Origin: Ignavibacteria bacterium
Lineage (GTDB): Bacteria > Bacteroidota > Ignavibacteria > Tepidaquicellales > Tepidaquicellaceae
Length of the DNA: 64,000 bases
Assembly (NCBI GenBank): GCA_019694675.1
Contig: JAIBBK010000012.1
Coordinates: forward strand, 1-64,000
Reading direction: 5' to 3'
The notes under the pieces are model-generated. The model ran no database searches. It was not told where the DNA came from and worked only from the letters and a program-made list of their open reading frames with translations. Below, in pieces: positions 26,939 through 34,244 of this stretch; position 1 is the stretch's first letter, and the number at the start of each line of letters is the position of its first letter. A program made the translations under genes and the position numbers.

Positions 26939-27741
26939 CCACAAATACACGAATAACATCATTCGCTGTATTGACCTCACCGGAATGCACGACAGAATTT
27001 CTTCATTCGTGCATTCGTGGCTAATGTTTTTCCGGTGCAGATGAACGGCCATCTCAGTTGTTGCATTGCAGTAACGATTAACTCATAGCTGCTATTCATC
27101 TGATTGAAGAGCTTTGAGCTACGAATACGCGAATAACAACATTCGCTGTATTGACCTCACCGGGATGCACGACAGAACTTATTCATTCGTGCATTCGTGG
27201 CTAATGCTTTTCCGGGGCAGATGAACGGCCATCGGAGTTATTGCATTGCAGTAACGATTAACTCATAGCTGCTATTCATCTGATTGAAGAGCTTTGAGCC
27301 ACGAATACACGAATAACGTCATTCGCTGTATTGACTTCATCCGAATGCACGAATCAACTCTTTCATTCGTGCATTCGTGGCTAATGCTTTTCCGGGGCAG
27401 ATGAACGGCCATCGGAGTTATTGCATTGCAGTTACGATTAACTCATAGCTGCTAATTATTCGATTGAAGAGCTTTGAGACACGAATACACGAATAACATC
27501 ATTCGCTGTATTGACCTCACCGGAATGCACGAATCAACTCTTTCATTTGTGAATTCGTGGCTAATGTTTTTCCGGTGCAGATGAACGGCCATCGCAGTTT
27601 TTGCATTGCAGTTACGATTAACTCATAGCTGCTAATTATTCGATTGAAGAGCTTTGAGACACGAATACACGAATAACATCATTCGCTGTATTGACTTCAT
27701 CCGAATGCACGAATCAACTCTTTCATCCGTGAATTCGTGGC
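26939..27741 (+). repeat. Array 1 of a 180-bp intergenic tandem repeat (about 4.5 units)
   Basis: Cores beginning CCACGAATACACGAATAAC (or close variants) start at 26939, 27119, 27299, 27479 and 27659, an exact 180-bp period. Each core is ~82 bp and ends in the inverted arm TTCATTCGTGCATTCGTGG. A ~98-bp linker (containing CCGGTGCAGATGAACGGCCAT and TTGCATTGCAGT) joins the cores. In several units an inner perfect hairpin forms, for example 27342-27354 with 27365-27377. No open frame of note runs through it. A second array in the same orientation lies at 32770-33735. The non-coding stretch 26658-26938 before the array shows nothing else recognisable. Confidence 0.95.
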
Positions 27742-27794
27742 GAAAGGATTATAACACCCGAATATTCAGAATCAGCAGCAGGCTGAAAGGGTCA

Positions 27795-28490
27795 TCAGGG
27801 AGAACTGTCGGATGGTTTTGATTTCAGTTTCATTCCGCTCTTGGATATTTGCCTGAAGTCGATAGCCGAGAATTGCTTCTCTCCCCTTTTTGATAAGTAC
27901 GGCTTGAAGCACGATAAGGCTCCATCAAGATATACAGGTTTCATCTTGGCATATCCCGATTCTGCATTATACAATTCAAGATTTATCACCCAGGTTGTCA
28001 GAATGTTTGTGTATTGGAAAACGAATGTTTCAAAATTCGATTTAGAAAGAATTTCAGGATTCAGAATGCCGGCATCAACCATCCTCTCCGTTCGTTTCTG
28101 AATATTCCTGATGTTCCTCTTATAGCTTTCACCGATGTGCGTATGTAGTTCTGAATTGGATTGCGTGACCATTGCCAGATAGGCAATACCGCAACGAAAA
28201 TCGTATTGAACGTCCATTATGGCGCTGAGGCTTTTCGCAAGATCGGCAAGCTCTAAAGAATTCTCCAAACTGATTTCTGCGGCAAGCTGAGCAAATTTCT
28301 CCTCATATGCGTGCAGTATTGCGAGGAACAGGGTTTCCTTAGTGGAAAAGTGATTTGTAATCCGGCTCTTTGTAAGGCCCATTTCTGCGGCTATCTTCTC
28401 AAGAGTAATATTCAATCCCTTTTCATTGAAGATCTGCCGTGCCCTGTCAACTATTGTGTCCCTTGTGCTCTGTCCCTTCTTTTTGTTCAT
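27795..28490 (-). CDS. TetR-family transcriptional regulator
   Basis: 231 residues from ATG 28490. The N-terminal helix-turn-helix (TRDTIVDRARQIFNEKG, ITLEKIAAEMGLTKSRITNHFSTKETLF) is a clear TetR domain. The C-terminal ~160 residues are the helical ligand-binding/dimerisation domain, ending in a Lys/Ser-rich tail. It is divergent from two short-chain dehydrogenases; the 153-bp gap contains paired promoter elements around the palindrome TCTTTGCAAAGA, so it likely represses both itself and the dehydrogenase cluster. The -7 element sits only ~7 nt before the ATG, so the mRNA may be leaderless. The inducer is unknown, presumably related to the cluster's substrate. Confidence 0.92.
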   Translation of the reverse strand: MNKKKGQSTRDTIVDRARQIFNEKGLNITLEKIAAEMGLTKSRITNHFSTKETLFLAILHAYEEKFAQLAAEISLENSLELADLAKSLSAIMDVQYDFRCGIAYLAMVTQSNSELHTHIGESYKRNIRNIQKRTERMVDAGILNPEILSKSNFETFVFQYTNILTTWVINLELYNAESGYAKMKPVYLDGALSCFKPYLSKRGEKQFSAIDFRQISKSGMKLKSKPSDSSP

Positions 28491-28496
28491 TCTATA

Positions 28497-28549
28497 CAAA
28501 AATAAACAAAAAATATCTTTGCAAAGAAAAAAATATTTTTTTATTTTTG
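28497..28549. promoter_or_regulatory. Divergent promoters with a shared palindromic operator candidate
   Basis: Rightward: -33 TTTG (28518-28521), 20-nt spacer, -7 TATTTTTG (28542-28549), a perfect Bacteroidota promoter for the dehydrogenase genes. Leftward: -33 TTTG (28525-28522), 17-nt spacer, -7 TATTTTTG (28504-28497) for tetR. Both -33 motifs lie inside the 12-bp palindrome TCTTTGCAAAGA (28516-28527), an ideal place for TetR-type repression of both directions. Elements are seen directly; regulation is inferred. Confidence 0.6.
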
Positions 28550-28643
28550 TCTAATTGCGGATTTCACCTGCTCACTGACAGCAAATGCCTGCAAAGTAAC
28601 TTCTTAATCAAACAAGATTTCTTAATAAAAATAAATCAATATA

Positions 28644-29417
28644 ATGGGAAAACACAATCTCTTTAACCTCGATGGCAAGACAGCCATTGTAACCGGGGGC
28701 GGTAACGGAATCGGAAGGTCCTGTTGTGAACTGCTGGCAGAGTACGGCGCTTCTGTGGCAGTCAGCGACTTGAAACTTGCTGATGCCGAAGCAGTGGCAC
28801 AGAAGATAAATGAATCGGGTGGCAAAGCCATCGCAGCGGAGTGCAATGTAACAAATGATGATCATCTTGTGAAGCTTGCAGAGCGCGCAGCCGCAGAACT
28901 CGGCGGCATTCACATTCTCGTAAACAATGCAGGAGGAGGAGGAGGGGGAAGAGAAAACCCGTTCAAGATCACCGTTGATGACTTTGCATGGGTATTCAAA
29001 CTGAATGTGTTCAGCGCATGGAGACTTTCACAGCTGTGTGTTCCGCACATGAAAAAAGACGGTTATGGAAGCATTATAAATATTACTTCAATGAGCAGCA
29101 TCAACAAAAGCCCGAATATGAGCGCTTATGCCGCATCAAAAGCCGCGATGAATCATATGACCGCCAACCTTGCAATGGACTTCGGGCCGGAAGTAAGAGT
29201 GAATGCGGTTGGTCCCGGAGCGACCAAAACTGCTGCGTTAGCGTCAGTGCTCACGCCTGAGATAGAAGCAAAGATGCTTGAGCATACTCCGATAAAAAGA
29301 CTCGGCGAGAGCTCTGATATTGCCGGCGCTGTTCTTTACTTTGCAGCTCCGGTCTCCGAATGGGTAAGCGGACAAATACTTTTCGTAAACGGCGGCGGTA
29401 TTCAAACTCTGGATTGA
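28644..29417 (+). CDS. Short-chain dehydrogenase/reductase (SDR)
   Basis: 257 residues, classical SDR. Cofactor motif TGGGNGIG at 17-24, Asp at the end of the second strand (AVSDLKLADA) favouring NAD(H), NNAG at ~93-96, catalytic Ser in NITSMSS, Tyr162 and Lys166 in YAASKAAMNH. A Gly-rich loop (AGGGGGGREN) follows NNAG. The C-terminal FVNGGG motif is normal. It resembles hydroxysteroid and 3-oxoacyl-ACP reductase-like enzymes, but the substrate cannot be assigned. First gene downstream of the TetR-controlled promoter, with 52 nt to a second SDR. Confidence 0.92.
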   Translation: MGKHNLFNLDGKTAIVTGGGNGIGRSCCELLAEYGASVAVSDLKLADAEAVAQKINESGGKAIAAECNVTNDDHLVKLAERAAAELGGIHILVNNAGGGGGGRENPFKITVDDFAWVFKLNVFSAWRLSQLCVPHMKKDGYGSIINITSMSSINKSPNMSAYAASKAAMNHMTANLAMDFGPEVRVNAVGPGATKTAALASVLTPEIEAKMLEHTPIKRLGESSDIAGAVLYFAAPVSEWVSGQILFVNGGGIQTLD

Positions 29418-29469
29418 ATTCCCGCAAAGACAGTCAACTAATTTATTAAAATCAAATAATACAAAGATC

Positions 29470-30264
29470 ATGTCAACAATTGATAAACTCTTCTCATTTG
29501 ACGGGAAAGTGATCATCATAACCGGAGCTGCCGGTGCAATTGGCAGTGCGGCCGGACACTTGTTTGCATCTTTGGGTGCAAACGTGGTCATCTCGGATCT
29601 CAATGAGGAAGGAGCAATGAAAGTGGCCGGTGAGATTGCACAAGAATCCGGCAAAGAAACTCTGGGAATCAAGACCGATGCAACAGATGAGAAGCAGCTT
29701 CAGAAACTTGTAGAAGCAACTGTTTCAAAATTCGGAAAGATCTCAGGACTAATAAACAACGTGGGATGGGGAGAATCCACACCTTTATGGGGATCGGATA
29801 CTGATAAGATGGTGAAGTCATACATGCTGAATACCGTGGGCGCTTATAATCTTACAAAGCTTTGCATGCCTTATCTTGAGAAAGAACACAATGCTTCAGT
29901 CATCTTTTCGGGATCTATGGTTGGTGTTACTCCCTCTCCGGAGTTCATTGAATACAGCACTGCCAAAGCCGGGCTTATGAACATGGTAAGAAGCATGGCT
30001 GTAGTGTCGGGTCCCAAAGTACGTTTCAATACCGTGCTGATAGGTTCTGTTGACAACGGAGAATCCACTTTGAAGGCAGGCTATACGAAAGAAATGCTTC
30101 AGACACTTTCAAATTCATTTGTCATGAAACGCCGCGGCAATCCTGTTGAGATTGCCTATGGGATGATGTTCCTGATGAGCAATGCGGCAGAATGGATCAC
30201 TGGAATTGATCTTCGAATTGACGGAGGCGGCTCTTTCAAGAGTAAAATGCCCACAGACTCCTGA
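29470..30264 (+). CDS. Short-chain dehydrogenase/reductase (SDR), second copy
   Basis: 264 residues with TGAAGAIG at 18-25, Asp in VVISDLNEEGA (NAD preference), NNVG in place of NNAG, and Tyr162-x3-Lys166 in YSTAKAGLMNMV. The catalytic-Ser region is IFSGSMVGVT. The C-terminal DLRIDGGGSF matches SDR oxidoreductases. It shares only family-level similarity with the preceding SDR, so the two probably act on successive intermediates or opposite stereochemistry rather than being a recent duplication. Same transcript as the upstream SDR by spacing (52 nt). Confidence 0.9.
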   Translation: MSTIDKLFSFDGKVIIITGAAGAIGSAAGHLFASLGANVVISDLNEEGAMKVAGEIAQESGKETLGIKTDATDEKQLQKLVEATVSKFGKISGLINNVGWGESTPLWGSDTDKMVKSYMLNTVGAYNLTKLCMPYLEKEHNASVIFSGSMVGVTPSPEFIEYSTAKAGLMNMVRSMAVVSGPKVRFNTVLIGSVDNGESTLKAGYTKEMLQTLSNSFVMKRRGNPVEIAYGMMFLMSNAAEWITGIDLRIDGGGSFKSKMPTDS

Positions 30265-30332
30265 TCTCATCTTCATCAGGCAGGGGGCGCCAGAGTGCGC
30301 TTCCTGCCAACTTTTCTGAATCAATCAAAGTA

Positions 30333-32096
30333 ATGTTTTCTAGGACAATGCTTAAATGCCTTCTGATCTTCTTGTTTTGCGCTTATACCTTCTCGCGGTT
30401 AAATGCTCAGACTGCTGACATTGATATTCCGGGAATCAAGGTCTCTCCTGAGCAAAGCGAAGGCATTCCAATTAAGTCAGTCATAATCATTCTTCATAAA
30501 AATGACAAACTACTTCTTACTGATTCTCTGGAGACGGAAGCTTTTTATGAAGCCTTTGACATTCGGCCCGGAAGCGCTTACAGACAACTTGTACTTGATC
30601 TTGCCATCAGCACAATTGAAAAGCAAAAGGACATCAGGAGTGCGAGTTATGAAGTATTCAGCTCGGGGCGCGGATCACCGCTAATAATTGTAGTTCATGT
30701 TTACTTCCTGGCAGATGGCGAGAAGAAATCGGTTGACGGGAAGAAGGGAATGTTTCATACCGGATCTATAAAAGATTTTCCGGTGATCAGCGAAACAAGT
30801 TACTCAAAATTGATGATAGTGCTGAACGGTGGACTTGGGTTATTCAATGACAACAATGCTTTGTTTGCCAAGGGGCCGGAGTTTACAAAAGGCAATCCCA
30901 TTGCCGACGATCCGGCAGCCAATGGCGTGCGGTTCTGGGGAGAATCATATGCGGAACTGGGATTGGCAGGTATCTGGCAGTTGGGAAGTTCAAACTTCTA
31001 TGCTTACGGGTCTGCGTCCGCATTGCTTTCGGCAAGGAATACGAACGATGTATATTCTAAAGGCTCCACAGTTTTCCTTGATGCTGAGAGGATGTATGCC
31101 GGTTTGCTGGCTGCACGCCTTGGAAAGAAGAAGAACATTAACATTGATGTGTCTTTCGGCCGGCAATCATTTCAGCTCAATGACGGCTTTCTCATTTCCA
31201 AATATTCAGGCTCTGCAAATGCGGGAGATCGCGGAAATGTATATCTGAATTCACGAACGGCGTTTGAAAAGACTGCAGTTCTGAGGACACAATTCGGTCC
31301 TCTAAATGTTGACGGATTCTTCCTTGAGCCTGAAGAGCTGATCAAAGACAAGCAAACCAATACCAGCTATGCCGGCGGCACGTTGGCGTACAATGACAAC
31401 AAGTCTCTCGAAGCAGGGATCACATACATTACGGTGCCTTCCGGAACGTCTGAGTACAGTACGCCTCAGGGAAAGATACCAAAGAAGGGCATGTATCTTT
31501 TCAATCCAAAATTGTGGGCTGAAGACATTGCCGGAACAGGCTTGTTCCTGAAATCCGAATACGCCTACCAATCGAACCGCAATGCCAAAATGAAAGCAAA
31601 TGCATATTATGTTGGCATAGGACTGGAAATGAACGATTGGCCTCTTAAACCTTCACTGTATTACCGCTATGCTTACATGCAGGGAGATGACAGCTCCTCG
31701 GAAAATTATGAAAGATTCGATCCTGTACTTACGGGCGGACTTGGAAACTGGGTGCAGGGAATAAATTTTCGCAAGATAATCGGCAGCGGTAACATCATCT
31801 CCCACCGTGTCGAGCTCAAGGGATATCTGAGCGAGTCGTTTGAAGTGTCTCTGGACTACTTCTTCCTGAAAGCAGACACATATTCAAATCTCGGCGGACT
31901 AGCGCCAATTACGAACTTAAAGGCAAAAGACTTCGGGCATGAGATCACTCTTCAGAGCAACTACTACATAGGAAATAATTTTCTATTTCTCGGGGTGATC
32001 TCTTATGCGATACCCGGTAGCGCTATTGTAGACGCATTTCAGGATGGAGTTCTCAACTGGACGACTTATCAAGCCGCGCTGTTTATGTTCTTCTGA
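30333..32096 (+). CDS. Outer-membrane beta-barrel protein, porin/exporter-like
   Basis: 587 residues with signal peptide (MFSRTMLKCLLIFLFCAYTF, cleavage near LNAQ). Residues ~40-125 resemble a small alpha/beta periplasmic domain of POTRA type (VIIILHKNDKLLLTDSL, IEKQKDIRSASYEVF, PLIIVVHVYFL). The remaining ~430 residues are alternating amphipathic strands ending in an aromatic (AALFMFF), the outer-membrane insertion signature. It follows the two SDR genes by 68 nt, consistent with uptake of a hydrophobic compound processed by them. A specific family was not recognised. Confidence 0.75.
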   Translation: MFSRTMLKCLLIFLFCAYTFSRLNAQTADIDIPGIKVSPEQSEGIPIKSVIIILHKNDKLLLTDSLETEAFYEAFDIRPGSAYRQLVLDLAISTIEKQKDIRSASYEVFSSGRGSPLIIVVHVYFLADGEKKSVDGKKGMFHTGSIKDFPVISETSYSKLMIVLNGGLGLFNDNNALFAKGPEFTKGNPIADDPAANGVRFWGESYAELGLAGIWQLGSSNFYAYGSASALLSARNTNDVYSKGSTVFLDAERMYAGLLAARLGKKKNINIDVSFGRQSFQLNDGFLISKYSGSANAGDRGNVYLNSRTAFEKTAVLRTQFGPLNVDGFFLEPEELIKDKQTNTSYAGGTLAYNDNKSLEAGITYITVPSGTSEYSTPQGKIPKKGMYLFNPKLWAEDIAGTGLFLKSEYAYQSNRNAKMKANAYYVGIGLEMNDWPLKPSLYYRYAYMQGDDSSSENYERFDPVLTGGLGNWVQGINFRKIIGSGNIISHRVELKGYLSESFEVSLDYFFLKADTYSNLGGLAPITNLKAKDFGHEITLQSNYYIGNNFLFLGVISYAIPGSAIVDAFQDGVLNWTTYQAALFMFF

Positions 32097-32147
32097 TATG
32101 AACAAAGACAGTCAATGAAAATATTTTCTGAAATTCAAAAAGAATAA

Positions 32148-32630
32148 ATGACACAGCATCAAACAAAGCAACCTGAGATAAAGAAAGATTCCGTGATCGG
32201 AGGCGCAATAAATGCTGTGATCAACGGACTCATATATTGGTTCTCGAACAACATCAGCGGCAATATAATGATTACCGGTGATGCGATCTCTTCAACAGAA
32301 AAGACCGTAATGTCCGGCGCCGTTCCTCTTGCGGTCTCACTGGCATTCATGCTCACAAGCATTTCTTATTTTACGTGGAAGTTGCCCGGCAAACCGCCTT
32401 ACTTTCCCCTGGTTTTTAAGATGGCTTTGAAACACTCAATATTTGCCTTTGGTCTCGTAGTGATATTTGCAGTCTTGTTTCAGCGCATTGCCGGTTCGAT
32501 TTATGTCTCGCAACTAACTGCTTCCGTGATCACGGGAATAGTTGCAGGTGTTGCAGGAGGAATAGTTTCTTATCTGACGAACTCAGAACTGCTGAATCAT
32601 GCAATGCGTGATGTAAGAAAAAGCGAATGA
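32148..32630 (+). CDS. Hypothetical membrane protein with about four transmembrane segments
   Basis: 160 residues: polar N-terminus (MTQHQTKQPEIKKDSVIGG), then hydrophobic stretches at ~20-38, ~60-80 (AVPLAVSLAFMLTSISYFTW), ~98-118 (SIFAFGLVVIFAVLFQRIAG) and ~122-147 (LTASVITGIVAGVAGGIVSYL), and a short charged tail. No family was recognised. It is the last gene of the TetR-SDR-SDR-barrel cluster (51 nt after the barrel gene) and sits next to the second 180-bp repeat array. Confidence 0.7.
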   Translation: MTQHQTKQPEIKKDSVIGGAINAVINGLIYWFSNNISGNIMITGDAISSTEKTVMSGAVPLAVSLAFMLTSISYFTWKLPGKPPYFPLVFKMALKHSIFAFGLVVIFAVLFQRIAGSIYVSQLTASVITGIVAGVAGGIVSYLTNSELLNHAMRDVRKSE

Positions 32631-32769
32631 TCCCTTCTGCGGCATTGAGGATCTAATCCTTCCTAAAACCTTTTTGAGCATGCATGCCCTTGGCAATCCC
32701 CAATGCGATTACTGCATTTGAATAACGATCAGCTCATAGCTACTTTTCATCTGTACTAAGAGCCTTTTG

Positions 32770-33735
32770 CCACGAATACACGAATAATATGATTCACTGT
32801 GTTGACTTCACAGAATACACGACTGAACTTATTCATTCGTGCATTCGTGGCTAATGTTTTCCGGTGCAGATGAACGGCCAACTCAGTTTTTGGATTGCGG
32901 TAACGATTAACTCAAAGCGGCTATTCATTTGATTGAAGAACTTTGAGCCACGAATACGCGAATAACAACATTCGCTGTATTGACCTCACCGGAATGCACG
33001 ACAGAACATATTCATTCGTGCATTCGTGGCTAATGTTTTTCCGGTGCAGATGAATGGCCATTGCAGTCTTTGCATTGCAGTAAAGATTAACTCATTACTG
33101 CTAAGTATTCGATTGAAGAGCTTTGAGACACGAATACACGAATAACGTCATTCGCTGTATTGACCTCATCAGAATGCACGACAGAACATATTCATTCGGG
33201 CATTCGTGGCTAATGCCTTTCCGGTGCAGTTGAACGGCCATCGCAGTTATTGCATTGCAGTAACGATTAACTCATAGCTGCTATTCATTTGATTGAAGAG
33301 CTTTGAGCCACGAATACACGAATAACAACATTCGCTGTATTGACCTCATCAGAATGCACGACAGAACTTATTCATTTGTGCATTCGTGGCTAATGTTTTC
33401 CGGTGCAGATGAACGGCCATCGCAGTTTTTGCATTGCAGTAACGATTAACTCATAGCTGCTCATTCGATTGAAGAGCTTTGAGCCACGAATACACGAATA
33501 ACGTCATGCGCTGTATTGACTTCATCCGAATGCACGAATCATCTCTTTCATTCGTGCATTCGTGGCCAATGCTTTTCCGATGCAGATGAACGGCCAACCC
33601 AGTTTTTGCATTGCAGTAACGATTAGCTCATAGCTGCTAATTATTCGATTGAAGAGCTTTGAGCCACGAATACACGAATAACGTCATGCGCTGTATTGAC
33701 CTCATCAGAATGCACGACAGAACATATTCATTCGT
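32770..33735 (+). repeat. Array 2 of the 180-bp intergenic tandem repeat (about 5.4 units)
   Basis: Cores start at 32770, 32948, 33128, 33308, 33484 and 33664, periods of 178, 180, 180, 176 and 180 bp, in the same orientation as array 1. The last core is cut inside its right inverted arm (TTCATTCGTCAGAAATA), marking the array edge. Linkers carry the same CCGGTGCAGATGAACGGCC and TTGCATTGCAGT segments. No coding frame is supported inside. Confidence 0.95.
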
Positions 33736-33783
33736 CAGAAATATTCCGCCATAGTTTTGATTCGTGATCATAGAGTTTGACTC

Positions 33784-34092
33784 TTAATTAGATTCGTCAT
33801 CATCCCAATATCTTAAACCGGTTAATTTTGAGGTTTCAACTAACTGACAAATTTCGTTACAACTAAATTTAATATCTTCAAATATATCAATCAGCTTTTC
33901 GTTAGATGCTTTTGAATGTTCAATCATTAATGGAATATGTTTCAAATAAATCTTATCAATTTGTTCACTAATGCAAATTAAAGTATATACCACATCTTCT
34001 GCCTTTTTACAATCTAATATATTTTTTAATGCGTCAAAAAATTTTTCGTGATCCACTTCTCTAAATTTAATAAGCCCATTATTTTTTTCCAT
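33784..34092 (-). CDS. Small AT-rich ORF of unknown function
   Basis: 102 residues from ATG 34092 (MEKNNGLIKFREVDHEKFFDAL and on); an upstream TTG at 34188 would add 32 poorly supported residues. The product is helical and charged with no recognised family. Codons are strongly A/T-ending, in sharp contrast with the ~45-50% GC genes around it, suggesting recent acquisition. It abuts the truncated edge of repeat array 2. Confidence 0.55.
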   Translation of the reverse strand: MEKNNGLIKFREVDHEKFFDALKNILDCKKAEDVVYTLICISEQIDKIYLKHIPLMIEHSKASNEKLIDIFEDIKFSCNEICQLVETSKLTGLRYWDDDESN

Positions 34093-34244
34093 TAGATAAT
34101 AGCCCTTTGTTTTTAATGAATAGTTTAATCGTTTGAATAGATTACTTTCTCTCCACTGAGTCCCCTCTGCAAAGACACATCCTGTCAACTCTTACTTCAA
34201 GCTGAGACTCCACCTAGTGGCAGGCAGCGAGGACGAGAATTTGA

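Noticed and set aside
26939-33735. CRISPR array
   Set aside because: The repeat unit is 180 bp with conserved linkers, not short repeats with unique spacers, and no cas genes are near.
26939-33735. Integron attC array
   Set aside because: The units hold no gene cassettes and no integrase gene is present; hairpin arms alone are not enough.
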